A DNA stretch of 64,000 nt from the NCBI RefSeq assembly GCF_035974275.1, contig NZ_CP142422.1, positions 5,022,001 through 5,086,000 on the forward strand, written 5' to 3'. Origin of the DNA: Chryseobacterium sp. MYb264 (GTDB taxonomy: Bacteria; Bacteroidota; Bacteroidia; Flavobacteriales; Weeksellaceae). The position numbers and the translations under genes were made by a program. Under the pieces are notes generated by a model. It was not told where the DNA came from, made no database searches, and saw only the letters and a program-made list of their open reading frames with translations. How positions within the stretch are numbered: the first letter of the stretch is position 1; each line of letters begins with the position of its first letter. Below are positions 43,168-51,794 of the stretch, one piece after another.

Positions 43168-44052
43168 ATGGCATCTGGTTTTTTTGCGATTTTAGATGAT
43201 ATTGCTGCTTTGATGGACGATGTAGCAGTTACCAGTAAAATAGCTACCCAAAAAACAGCTGGAATCTTGGGCGACGATTTGGCGGTAAATGCCGAAAAGG
43301 CAACCGGATTTCTTTCATCCCGTGAACTACCTGTTTTATGGGCGATTACGAAAGGCTCATTTATCAATAAACTGATTATTTTACCGATTGTTTTTCTGCT
43401 TAACTGGATCTACGCTCCGGCTATCAATTATGTACTGATCCTCGGAGGTCTCTATTTGTCATTCGAAGGCATGGAAAAAATTATTGAATTTCTTTTTCAT
43501 CGTGATAAAAAAGGACATGAAGTGGTAGAAGAGGTGGAGAAAGAAAAGAAAAGCCCGGAGGAGGTTGAAAAGACAAAAGTAAAATCTGCCATCACAACTG
43601 ATTTTATTTTATCGATCGAAATTGTAATCATTGCCCTGGGAACCGTATTGGAAGAAAGCCATCCTTTTATTACCCAGATTCTGGTTACCAGCTTAGTCGC
43701 TTTTCTCGCAACGGTAGGAGTATATGGAATTGTGGCTTTAATTGTTAGGATGGATGATGCCGGATTTAAGCTCATTAAAAAAAGTAACGATAAGGGCTTC
43801 TTCGGAAAGTTAGGACATATTTTAGTGAAAGCTTTACCGATCGTTATTAAAGCGTTAGGGGTAATCGGTACCATCGCCCTGATCATGGTGGCGGGAGGTA
43901 TTTTTGCCCACAGAGTAGAATTTCTTCACCATTTATTCCCGAGCTGGCCCGCGACGTTGAAAGAAGTAGTTTTCGGTCTGATCGGAGGTTTAGCGACCGT
44001 ACTTCTTTTCACTCTTGGAAAAAGTGCGTTATCTTTGGTTAAAAGTAAATAA
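43168..44052 (+). CDS. DUF808 (YedI-type) inner-membrane protein
   Basis: A 294-residue membrane protein with the DUF808 opening block MASGFFAILDDIAALMDDVA and GILGDDLAVNAEKATGF. About six hydrophobic segments follow, separated by a charged cytoplasmic loop near 110-140. Function is unknown, though a transporter role has been suggested for the family. A clear terminator lies 26 bp downstream. Confidence 0.92.
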   Translation: MASGFFAILDDIAALMDDVAVTSKIATQKTAGILGDDLAVNAEKATGFLSSRELPVLWAITKGSFINKLIILPIVFLLNWIYAPAINYVLILGGLYLSFEGMEKIIEFLFHRDKKGHEVVEEVEKEKKSPEEVEKTKVKSAITTDFILSIEIVIIALGTVLEESHPFITQILVTSLVAFLATVGVYGIVALIVRMDDAGFKLIKKSNDKGFFGKLGHILVKALPIVIKALGVIGTIALIMVAGGIFAHRVEFLHHLFPSWPATLKEVVFGLIGGLATVLLFTLGKSALSLVKSK

Positions 44053-44077
44053 TTAACTTACATTTGAAAATAAATAT

Positions 44078-44113
44078 AGCTTATGAATACTCAATGGTTT
44101 CATAAGCTTTTTT
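44078..44113 (+). terminator. Terminator of the DUF808 gene
   Basis: AGCTTATGAA and TTCATAAGCT form a perfect 10-bp stem with an 11-nt loop followed by T6. It ends just 8 bp before the next start codon. Confidence 0.87.
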
Positions 44114-44120
44114 AATTGTT

Positions 44121-45050
44121 ATGAGAAGCCTATCCATTGATGTTTTAAAGATCATTCTTGCGTTTTTTGTCGTTTTTCTGCACATGCACGTTTTGCGGGA
44201 TACCTATCCGTCGCTGAGTTATGTTTTGGTCAACGGGCTTTTCAGAATGGCGGTTCCTGTTTTCCTTATTATTTCGGGATATTATTTTTTTTATATTGAT
44301 GAGGTAAAAAGATTAAAAAAATGGTCCTTACGGATACTCTTGCTGTATATCATCTGGTCTGTTGTCTATTTTCAGTTCTGGAAAGAAAAAGATAGTCGGG
44401 TTCTGAATATTCTGTTTGGTTATCATCATTTATGGTATCTGATCGGAACTTTTTTCGCGGGACTTGTTTTATTTACTTTAAGAAAATCTTCAGTAAAAGT
44501 TGTAATAACTCTGATTGTATTATTTTTCTGTTGCGGCTACACAATTCAACTGTTAGGTAATATTCACTATTTTAAAGGTAGTTTTGATAAAACCATTAAT
44601 TTATATCCCACCTACAGAAATTTTCTTTTCGTCTGTTTTCCTTTTTTAGCGATCGGATTTTTAATTAAAAAATTAGAGATCGATATGAGAAGAAAACCTT
44701 CACTTTTTATGGTTCTTTTCTCGGTTGGGCTAGTTATTTTCGAAGCCTTTTTTAATTATTCGGTTTTACATCTGAACCAAAAAGAAAGTATTGACCTTTT
44801 ATTTTCTTTATTATTAGCCTGTCCGGTGTTGTTTTTATATTGTAAAAATTTACCTGCAAAAACAGATTCTAAAATCCTGGCAAGCATTTCCACAGCCATT
44901 TACCTGATTCATCCGCTGTGGATGGAGTTAATTCTTAAATCTCCGTACCCATCTATTCAGCAGTATCAGAATATCCTTTTTGCTATAGGTCTGCTTACTT
45001 CGAGTTTATTATTGGTTTTAATTAATCGAAAACTGAAATATTTACTGTAG
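44121..45050 (+). CDS. Acyltransferase 3 family membrane protein
   Basis: A 309-residue integral membrane protein of the acyltransferase-3 group, which O-acetylates cell-surface sugars. The N-terminal block RSLSIDVLKIILAFFVVFLH with a conserved His, and NGLFRMAVPVFLIISGYYFF, are typical. About ten hydrophobic segments follow. The family's second conserved region is seen in ISTAIYLIHPLWMEL near the C-terminus. The acceptor molecule cannot be deduced from its neighbours. Confidence 0.88.
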   Translation: MRSLSIDVLKIILAFFVVFLHMHVLRDTYPSLSYVLVNGLFRMAVPVFLIISGYYFFYIDEVKRLKKWSLRILLLYIIWSVVYFQFWKEKDSRVLNILFGYHHLWYLIGTFFAGLVLFTLRKSSVKVVITLIVLFFCCGYTIQLLGNIHYFKGSFDKTINLYPTYRNFLFVCFPFLAIGFLIKKLEIDMRRKPSLFMVLFSVGLVIFEAFFNYSVLHLNQKESIDLLFSLLLACPVLFLYCKNLPAKTDSKILASISTAIYLIHPLWMELILKSPYPSIQQYQNILFAIGLLTSSLLLVLINRKLKYLL

Positions 45051-45074
45051 AAAATAGAGATAAATTTTCTGATG

Positions 45075-45155
45075 AAAGGCTTCGGTAAGCTCAGCCTGAC
45101 AACGGTCGTCATAAAAATTTAGTGTTAGAGATGTCACATTGAGCCCGACGAAGTG
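45075..45155. repeat. Inverted pair of AAGGCTTCGG...GCCTGACA repeats
   Basis: ggcttcggtaagctcagcct (45078-45097) and, reversed, the tcacattgagcccgacgaag segment at 45130-45149 are two opposite copies of the same common intergenic repeat, between convergent genes. Confidence 0.5.
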
Positions 45156-45167
45156 CTTTTAAAATCA

Positions 45168-46178
45168 TTACTGAACCTTCGCAATCGTCAGCCCATCAGG
45201 TCTCCCGCCAATATCCAGCTTCTGAACCATTTCCATTGTATTTAAGTCAATCACTGAAACCAAATTATTCGGTGTACATGACATGAAAAGTCTGTTTTTT
45301 TCTTTATCCATCAACATTGCAGCTCCCTGTCCTGTTTTGATTTTTTTTACTTCCTTTCTGGTTCTGCTGTCGTAGAAAAGTAATTCTCCGGTTTTTACAC
45401 TCACAATACAAACGTATTTGCCATCAGGAGTGAATTTTAAACGGTGCAACCCTACTATTTTAGTATCAATATCCGACTTCACTTCTCTCTTTTCCAGATC
45501 AACAATAGCGATATGTCCATCGGGTTTTGCAGTCCACAATTCTTTTCCGTCACCAGAAACATCAAAACCTTCAGCGCCTTTTCCTACTGGAACCAAAGTT
45601 TGAATCCAATCCCAACGAGGTTTTGCATTCGGAGGTAAAACACCTGTTGGCGGAACAGTTGGCTGCAGCAGAACATGATCAAAAATACTTACCGTTCCCG
45701 ATTCCACATTGGTGGTGTAAAAATGCTCAGAATCTGGGGTAACATAAAGAAGATGCGTTACATTCTGCCCGGTTCCCATAGCCCAATCGAGGCGATCCTC
45801 TTTTATATCATATCTTCCGACCGCTTTTGAACCCTGCGCGGTGAACCATAATTTATCATTCAAATAAGCTAAACCGTGAGAGCCGTAAAGCGGTCTCGTA
45901 TCAATATTTTTGATGGGTTTAAATGTTTTTAAATTGATTACATTAATTTCATGAGCTGTTCCGTTTACCGTATTCGCAACATACGCCACAGAACCATCCG
46001 ATGAGGTCACGACTTCATGAGGATCTTCGCCAACAGGAATTTTAGTAATAATGTTTAAAGTATTATAATCTAAAACTACCATTTTTTGATCTGCTTTTGA
46101 TAAGGCTAAAATATATTTTTGTTGAGCAGATAGCTGTCCGGAAATAACGATCGTAAGAAGAAAAGCAAGAAATTTCAT
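45168..46178 (-). CDS. YncE-like beta-propeller, exported
   Basis: About 336 residues from ATG 46178, which starts a signal peptide (MKFLAFLLTIVISGQLSAQ); a longer frame to 46265 would put 29 residues ahead of it. The body is a seven-bladed propeller with repeats such as VVLDYNTLNIITKIPVG, VTSSDGSVAYVANT and VIDLNTMEMVQKLDIGG, similar to YncE and to cytochrome-D1-like propellers. No haem ligands are evident. Its role is unknown, possibly in metal stress or signalling in the periplasm. Confidence 0.85.
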   Translation of the reverse strand: MKFLAFLLTIVISGQLSAQQKYILALSKADQKMVVLDYNTLNIITKIPVGEDPHEVVTSSDGSVAYVANTVNGTAHEINVINLKTFKPIKNIDTRPLYGSHGLAYLNDKLWFTAQGSKAVGRYDIKEDRLDWAMGTGQNVTHLLYVTPDSEHFYTTNVESGTVSIFDHVLLQPTVPPTGVLPPNAKPRWDWIQTLVPVGKGAEGFDVSGDGKELWTAKPDGHIAIVDLEKREVKSDIDTKIVGLHRLKFTPDGKYVCIVSVKTGELLFYDSRTRKEVKKIKTGQGAAMLMDKEKNRLFMSCTPNNLVSVIDLNTMEMVQKLDIGGRPDGLTIAKVQ

Positions 46179-46297
46179 GTAAAGAATTTTGTACTCTTTG
46201 GATGAAAAATCACTGACTTTGTTAAATGTTGTTAGTTGTTGCTCGTGATAAAGGATCAGTTTCAAAATTTGGGTAGAAATTGTTTAGATGTATTTTT

Positions 46298-47332
46298 GCC
46301 ACGAATGCATTAATATTTTTATTTCCCACAGATCGCTAGGATTTTCATGGGAGAGGCTTTTTCTGTTGGTTTTTCGCAAAGTCGCAAAGATATTTTTTAA
46401 TGCTTTATGTTTTTAAGTCGCAAGGATTTTATCAAAGATAAAATTGAGGGCCGCATATTGTGGCCAGGAATGCACGAATTTTATTTCCCATAGATTGCTG
46501 GGATTTTCATGGGTGAGGCTTTTCCTGTTGGTTTTTCGCAATGTCGCAAAGATATTTTTTAATGCTTTATGTTTTTAAGTCGCAAGGATTTTATCAAAGA
46601 TAAAATTGAGGGCCGCATATTGTGGCCAGGAATGCACGAATTTTATTTCCCACAGATTGCTGGGATTTTCATGGGTGAGGCTTTTCCTGTTGGTTTTTCG
46701 CAATGTCGCAAAGATATTTTTTAATGCTTTATGTTTTTAAGTCGCAAGGATTTTATCAAAGATAAAATTGAGGGCCGCATATTGTGGCCAGGAATGCACG
46801 AATTTTATTTCCCACAGATTGCTGGGATTTTCATGGGTGAGGCTTTTCCTGTTGGTTTTTCGCAATGTCGCAAAGATATTTTTTAATGCTTTATGTTTTT
46901 AAGTCGCAAGGATTTTATCAAAGATAAAATTGAGGGCCGCATATTGTGGCCAGGAATGCACGAATTTTATTTCCCACAGATTGCTGGGATTTTCATGGGT
47001 GAGGCTTTTCCTGTTGGTTTTTCGCAATGTCGCAAAGATATTTTTTAATGCTTTATGTTTTTAAGTCGCAAGGATTTTATCAAAGATAAAATTGAGGGCC
47101 GCATATTGTGGCCAGGAATGCACGAATTTTATTTCCCACAGATTGCTGGGATTTTCATGGGTGAGGCTTTTCCTGTTGGTTTTTCGCAATGTCGCAAAGA
47201 TATTTTTTAATGCTTTATGTTTTTAAGTCGCAAGGATTTTATCAAAGATAAAATTGAGGGCCGCATATTGTGGCCAGGAATGCACGAATTTTATTTTCCC
47301 ACAGATCGCAAAGATTTTCACGGATGATATCG
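46298..47332. repeat. 162-bp tandem repeat array, about 6.4 units
   Basis: The anchor gggccgcatattgtggcc occurs at 46448, 46610, 46772, 46934, 47096 and 47258, exactly 162 bp apart. The four units from 46610 to 47257 look identical; the unit at 46448 differs by one base, and the flanking partial units (46298-46447 and 47258-47332) are diverged. Each unit contains the hairpin ATTTTATC-AAA-GATAAAAT and a GGCC...GGCC pair. No open frame runs through the array. It lies in a 1.4-kb gene-free region. Confidence 0.95.
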
Positions 47333-47598
47333 TGGATTTTTTTGCTTAACCTTTCAGGTCTTATGTAAGTAGAACGGTTTGGTGAGACTTAAAACGGGAG
47401 TTGTCAAAAAACTTGGGATGGCTTTGTGTTCAATATTTAAAGTGTAAGGAAAAGAATCTGCATCATTCGCAAAATCTGCGAGAGCAAAAAATTTCATCTT
47501 ACATTATCTAAATTTTTTTGCCTGGTCCTCAACTTTTGTACGTGATTCGTAATAAATACAATTTTAAAGACTCAGTTATTTCCAGCTTCCATCCCAAA
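47333..47598. other. Gene-free flank of the tandem array
   Basis: AT-rich sequence with one cgcaaaatctgcgagagca string (47469-47487) of the dispersed aaatctgc type. Nothing else is recognised. Confidence 0.4.
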
Positions 47599-48615
47599 TT
47601 AATCTTTTCCCTCCATGGTTTTAATCCTTCCATTTTCATCATAGAAAAGTTCTCGCATTTTCAGGCTTCTCAGATAATTTTTTCCACCAGAAGGTTGACT
47701 GTCATGGTAAAATAAATACCATTTTTTATCGATCTCCACAATGCTGTGATGGGTTGTCCATCCAACGACAGGCGTTAAAATTTCGCCCTGATAAATAAAT
47801 GGACCATAAGGAGTGTTACTGATTGCATAAACGAGCTTGTGCGTATCTCCGGTAGAGTAAGAAAGGTAGTACGTATTGTTGTATTTGTGCATCCAAACGC
47901 CTTCAAAAAATCTTCGATCGTGATCTCCCGATTTTAGGGGAGTTCCATTTTCATCAAGAATCAGAATATCTTTGGGCTCTTCAGCAAATTCCAGCATATT
48001 TTTGCTGAGTAGTGCCATTTTCGGAGACAGGGCATTTTCATTGTTTTCAGGTTGCGTCCCGGGACCAAAAGGTTTATTATTTCGGTATTTCTGCAATTGC
48101 CCACCATCAAGCCCGCCAAAATAAACGTAATAATTTTTGCCGTCTTTAAAAACGGCTGGATCAATACTGTAACTCCCTTTGATCGGGTTTTTCTCAGCTT
48201 TGAAAAGACCTTCCGGTTTATTCGAAATCGCGACTCCCAATTTAAAATTTCCCTCTTTATCTTTTGCGGGAAAATAAAGGTAATATTTGCCGTCTTTCTC
48301 TGTCACATCCGGTGCCCACAATTGTTTTTCAGCCCAAGGAATATCCTCAAGCTTTAAAACAATGCCCAGATCTTCTGCCTTTTCTTGCTGAATATTCTTC
48401 ATGCTAAGCACATGATAATCTTTCATATTGTAATGACCGCCATTGGTGGGATCTTTAACTTCGGTTTCAATATCGTGAGAAGGGTAGATGTAGATGGTAT
48501 TGTTGAAAATATGAATCGAAGGATCTGCAAAATACAATTCATCAAATAAATATCTTGGCGCTTCCTGAGAATAGGCAAGCGAAGAAAATAAGACAAAAGC
48601 GAGGATTTTTTTCAT
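47599..48615 (-). CDS. Glycoside hydrolase family 43 enzyme, exported
   Basis: A 338-residue protein with a signal peptide (ending AYSQ at 17). The five-bladed GH43 propeller carries the expected acids: catalytic base Asp31 in YFADPSIH, pKa-modulating Asp152 in YSIDPAVF and general acid Glu238 in FFEGVWMHKY; LWAPDV at 99-104 is also a family mark. GH43 enzymes are beta-xylosidases, alpha-arabinofuranosidases or exo-galactanases. The gene is not adjacent to the SusCD pair, so its substrate is open. Confidence 0.9.
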   Translation of the reverse strand: MKKILAFVLFSSLAYSQEAPRYLFDELYFADPSIHIFNNTIYIYPSHDIETEVKDPTNGGHYNMKDYHVLSMKNIQQEKAEDLGIVLKLEDIPWAEKQLWAPDVTEKDGKYYLYFPAKDKEGNFKLGVAISNKPEGLFKAEKNPIKGSYSIDPAVFKDGKNYYVYFGGLDGGQLQKYRNNKPFGPGTQPENNENALSPKMALLSKNMLEFAEEPKDILILDENGTPLKSGDHDRRFFEGVWMHKYNNTYYLSYSTGDTHKLVYAISNTPYGPFIYQGEILTPVVGWTTHHSIVEIDKKWYLFYHDSQPSGGKNYLRSLKMRELFYDENGRIKTMEGKD

Positions 48616-48645
48616 GGTAAAGTTTTTTTTTTGTTGGTTATTGCT

Positions 48646-49329
48646 TTATATTTTAATAGAGAGTCCGTTTAGAAAAGCGAGTTTTATTTTACCGGCATCT
48701 GCAAATTCTGAGTGATTCAAATCAATTTCCTTTTCAGTTTTAAGCTTATCAAAAAAGCTGATGATTTTTCCTTTATAGCTGCAGTTTTCAATATAATGAT
48801 TAAAAAATTGGTTAGCGGTTTCTTGGTCGGAATGGCATAAAAGAAAATCCAGTGGACCTAAAGAATCTTCACAATACGGATTGAATTTTGTTCCGTTGTT
48901 TTTCAGAAAATCAATAGCCGTTTCTTTAGAATCAAAAATATCAAAAATAGGAAGTACATATTTTTGAATATATCTTGCAATTTCATCAACTGATTTTTCA
49001 AAAGACAAACCCGCAAGATTCCATTTTTTCCAAGTGTTGAGCGGTGTTATATAACCGATATGATTAGCATAAATCAATCCGGTACAGAATTCATTTCTGA
49101 TATTATCAACCTGCCACTTTTTTAAACTTTTAGAATAAACAGCCATACTGGGATTGATCATGATGTGCGAAGAATGATTCACAAAATAGCTCTGGAACGT
49201 GATCTCAAAGAAAATGTCTTTATCGGAAGCAACCTTTTTCAGCCGTTGTCCTTTTTCATAAATCTTAAAACCTTCAAGTTGATTGGCTATGGCGTGACAA
49301 GTGTTTAAAAATACTGTTTTGGAATCCAT
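48646..49329 (-). CDS. Hypothetical protein (possible DUF4304)
   Basis: A 227-residue cytoplasmic protein without signal peptide or membrane helix. The segment KDIFFEITFQSYFVNHSSHI followed by MINPSMAVYSKSLKKW loosely resembles DUF4304-type proteins. No catalytic motif is seen. It is 30 bp upstream of the GH43 gene on the same strand, but a functional link is not evident. Confidence 0.6.
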   Translation of the reverse strand: MDSKTVFLNTCHAIANQLEGFKIYEKGQRLKKVASDKDIFFEITFQSYFVNHSSHIMINPSMAVYSKSLKKWQVDNIRNEFCTGLIYANHIGYITPLNTWKKWNLAGLSFEKSVDEIARYIQKYVLPIFDIFDSKETAIDFLKNNGTKFNPYCEDSLGPLDFLLCHSDQETANQFFNHYIENCSYKGKIISFFDKLKTEKEIDLNHSEFADAGKIKLAFLNGLSIKI

Positions 49330-49461
49330 TAATTTCTGTAAATGTTTCGGTGTTTACACAAATATAGATGAAAATTGATGGATAAAAAATATCTAGATAT
49401 TATTTGAAGCTTTTTGGATGATTTTAATTTCTGATTTGAAAATTAAGGATTCACCGCAGAA

Positions 49462-49543
49462 TTTGTCATCCTGAAAGGATCTAAGCAAAAAATTTAAATA
49501 TTATTTTCCTAATACGAAGCCTAGATCCCTACAGGATGACAAA
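49462..49543. repeat. GTCATCCTG...CAGGATGAC inverted dispersed repeat
   Basis: TTTGTCATCCTG (49462-49473) pairs with CAGGATGACAAA (49532-49543); inside, GGATCTA pairs with TAGATCC. This long stem-loop type is common between genes in many bacteria. Confidence 0.65.
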
Positions 49544-49563
49544 CTTGATGGATAATGCAAAAT

Positions 49564-49594
49564 AAAAAGAGACTTAAAAAATAAGCCTCTTTTT
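49564..49594 (-). terminator. Terminator of grpE-dnaJ
   Basis: AAAAAGAGACTTA and TAAGCCTCTTTTT pair with one mismatch; on the minus strand T5 follows as part of the stem end. It begins 8 bp after the dnaJ stop. Confidence 0.75.
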
Positions 49595-49601
49595 AATATG
49601 A

Positions 49602-50720
49602 TTAGTTGAATAAATCTTTCACTTTATCAAAGAAAGTTTTTTCTTTACCGGATGGTTCTGCCACCATTTCTCCGCTGTTCATTTGCTTTTCGAAGAAATC
49701 TTTCTGCTCTTTCGTAAGCTTTTGCGGCGTCCATACATTGATGTGGATGAACATATCACCTTTTCCGTAACTGTCGATACTTGGAAGACCTTTTCCTGCC
49801 AATCGTAGGATTTTTCCGGATTGAGTTCCTGCATCAACGGTAATTTTTACTTTTCCGCCAACGGTTGGAACTTCTTTTTTTGTTCCCAAGGCTGCTTCAG
49901 CAAAAGAAACATACAATTCCTGGTGAAGATTATCACCTTCTCTTTTAATTACTTTGTCAACTTCCTCCTCAATGATCACCAATAGATCTCCCGGAATACC
50001 TCCAAAAGGAGCATCGTTTCCTTTTCCTCTTACATTAAGCTGGATGCCGTCTCTGGCTCCTGCAGGAATGTTGATTGAGATTTCCTCTTCATCTTTAATC
50101 AGACCCTGAGCATTCGCTCCAGCCGGAATTTTATCGGCAACTTTTCCGATTCCCTGACAGGTTCCACAAGTTGTCTGCGTCTGCATCTGACCGAACATGG
50201 TGTTCATTACTTTCAGCTGAACCCCGGAACCGTTACAGGTAGGACAAGTTTTTGATGTGGCACCTTCCGCCATCTTCATTTTCTTAACCTTAATGGTTTT
50301 TTGCGTTCCGTTTACCATTTCTTCAAGATTCAGCTTGATTCTGATTCTTAAATTAGAACCTTTCACCTGCTGACGACCACCGCCGCCACCGAATCCTCCG
50401 AAACCGCCACCACCGAAAATATCTCCAAACTGACTGAAAATATCTTCCATGTTCATTCCGCCGCCGAAACCGCCGCCACCAAAGCCGCCGTTTCCGCCAA
50501 CTCCTGCATGACCGTACTGGTCGTATCTTGCGCGTTTTTGCTCGTCGCTCAAAACTTCGTAAGCTTCTGCTGCTTCTTTGAATTTTTCTTCAGCCTCTTT
50601 ATCACCCGGATTTTTATCAGGGTGAAATTTGATGGCCATTTTACGGTATGCTTTCTTTATTTCGTCGGCCGATGCAGATTTGCTGATCTCAAGAACCTCG
50701 TAATAATCTCTTTTTGACAT
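49602..50720 (-). CDS. dnaJ: Chaperone DnaJ with reduced zinc domain
   Basis: A 372-residue co-chaperone that delivers substrates to DnaK and stimulates its ATPase. The J domain has HPD at 33-35, followed by a Gly/Phe-rich region (about 75-120). The cysteine-rich domain has only two CxxCxGxG motifs, CPTCNGSG and CGTCQGIG, instead of four. Their spacing and the intervening [12 protein letters not shown] segment correspond to motifs 2 and 3 of E. coli DnaJ, so zinc centre II is kept and centre I is lost. grpE lies 77 bp upstream on the same strand. Confidence 0.96.
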   Translation of the reverse strand: MSKRDYYEVLEISKSASADEIKKAYRKMAIKFHPDKNPGDKEAEEKFKEAAEAYEVLSDEQKRARYDQYGHAGVGGNGGFGGGGFGGGMNMEDIFSQFGDIFGGGGFGGFGGGGGRQQVKGSNLRIRIKLNLEEMVNGTQKTIKVKKMKMAEGATSKTCPTCNGSGVQLKVMNTMFGQMQTQTTCGTCQGIGKVADKIPAGANAQGLIKDEEEISINIPAGARDGIQLNVRGKGNDAPFGGIPGDLLVIIEEEVDKVIKREGDNLHQELYVSFAEAALGTKKEVPTVGGKVKITVDAGTQSGKILRLAGKGLPSIDSYGKGDMFIHINVWTPQKLTKEQKDFFEKQMNSGEMVAEPSGKEKTFFDKVKDLFN

Positions 50721-50747
50721 CTTTTATATGAGTAATTAGTAATGAGA

Positions 50748-50781
50748 AATGGGTAATACTCAAGATTGCTTATTACCCATT
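50748..50781. other. Hairpin between grpE and dnaJ
   Basis: AATGGGTAATA and TATTACCCATT form a perfect 11-bp stem with a 12-nt loop. It has no T run and lies in the transcribed spacer, so it may process or stabilise the grpE-dnaJ mRNA, or be a dispersed repeat. Confidence 0.6.
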
Positions 50782-50797
50782 ACTTATTGCTTATGTT

Positions 50798-51334
50798 TTA
50801 ATTTCCTGTAACTACTTTTGCAAAACGAATCACTTTATCACCTAAAGTATATCCTGTTTCGATTACGTCTACGATTTTCCCTTTCAAATCTTCTGATGGA
50901 GCAGGAATCTGAGTGATTGCCTCGTGGAAGTCTACGTTAAAAGCGTCTCCTGCCTTCACTTCCATTGCTTTTAAACCTTTCTCCGTTAATTTATTTTTGA
51001 ATTTATTGTAAATTAATTCAACACCTTGTAGGTCAGCAGGATTTCCGTTTTTAGAAATTTCTTTTAAAGCTCTTTCAAAATCATCCAAAACGCCAAGCAT
51101 AGAGATCATCATGTCTTGGTTTGCATATTGGAAGAACTCCATTTTTTCTTTAGAAGTTCTTTTTTTATAATTTTCAAACTCTGCATATAATCTTATGTAA
51201 CGGTCTTTTTCTTCTGCCAAAAGTTCCTCTGCAGTGGGTTGAGCTGTCACATTTTCTTCTGTTGCTGCCTCGTTCTGAATATTCGTATCTTGTTGATTAT
51301 TGATGCTTTCTTCGTTAATATCCTGATTTTCCAT
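50798..51334 (-). CDS. grpE: Nucleotide exchange factor GrpE
   Basis: A 178-residue co-chaperone that drives ADP release from DnaK. The acidic, Gln/Asn-rich N-terminus (about 1-35) precedes the long coiled coil (LLAEEKDRYIRLYAEFENYK) and the C-terminal beta-wing, with HEAITQIPAPSEDLKGKIV and TGYTLGDKVIRFAKVVT. A sigma-54-like promoter lies about 30 bp upstream. It is followed by dnaJ in the same operon; dnaK is not in the window. Confidence 0.95.
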   Translation of the reverse strand: MENQDINEESINNQQDTNIQNEAATEENVTAQPTAEELLAEEKDRYIRLYAEFENYKKRTSKEKMEFFQYANQDMMISMLGVLDDFERALKEISKNGNPADLQGVELIYNKFKNKLTEKGLKAMEVKAGDAFNVDFHEAITQIPAPSEDLKGKIVDVIETGYTLGDKVIRFAKVVTGN

Positions 51335-51362
51335 AATTCAATCTTTATTTTCCATAGTATTC

Positions 51363-51377
51363 GCAAACACTTTGCCA
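51363..51377 (-). promoter_or_regulatory. Sigma-54-like promoter of grpE-dnaJ
   Basis: On the minus strand the sequence reads TGGCAAAGTGTTTGC, that is TGGCA, N6, TTGC, with the obligatory GG-N10-GC spacing. Transcription would start near 51351, 17 nt before the grpE ATG. The -24 box differs from TGGCAC at the last base only. Confidence 0.5.
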
Positions 51378-51485
51378 AAGGAAAAAACAGGACATTTAGG
51401 CAGGATTTGGTTTATAGTTTATAGTTTATAGTTTATAGTTGCGCGAACAATATTTTTTTTTGACTTATTTTAATTTCGGAGCATT

Positions 51486-51618
51486 AATTCCCCTCCTTTA
51501 GAGGGGTGGCGAAAATTCGTAAGAATTTTTGACGGGGTGGTTTTACTTAATTATTTTCAATTTGTTTAAACCACTCTGTCTTTTTGCTTTTGCAAAAATT
51601 CAACCTTTCAGAGAAGGG
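51486..51618 (+). repeat. Dispersed element 'Q', copy 2
   Basis: Contains TTCCCCTCC...GAGGGGTGGCGAAAATT, GACGGGGTGG, CCACTCTGTC and TTTTTGCTTTTGC in the same order as the reverse complement of 28628-28770. The right end is more diverged (AGAGAAGGGA). Confidence 0.7.
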
Positions 51619-51654
51619 AAGTCCTTGTTGCAATATTCCAAATTTTATGATGAA

Positions 51655-51790
51655 AGGCAACAGCCTAGCCCCATTGCAGCTTTGTTTGAGCTCATTTCTT
51701 TGGGTTTCGGCTCGGGCGGCGAAGCCGCCCGAGCCGAAACCCAAAGAAATAGCGAGTGCGAAAAGCGGGAAAAAGCTTCTAAAGAAATTC
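51655..51790 (+). repeat. Dispersed element 'P', copy 2, with 27-bp perfect hairpin
   Basis: CCTAGCCCCATTGCAG at the left and AAAGCGGGAAAAAGCTTCTA at the right match element P at 28480-28600. The centre, 51694-51750, is a perfect 27-bp inverted repeat (arms from ATTTCTTTGGG to GGGCGGC) with a GAA loop, far more GC-rich than its surroundings. It abuts the 3' end of mntH and may act as its terminator. Confidence 0.75.
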
Positions 51791-51794
51791 TAAA

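Noticed and set aside
46298-47332. CRISPR array
   Set aside because: The period is 162 bp and the whole unit is repeated; there are no short repeats with unique spacers, and no cas genes.
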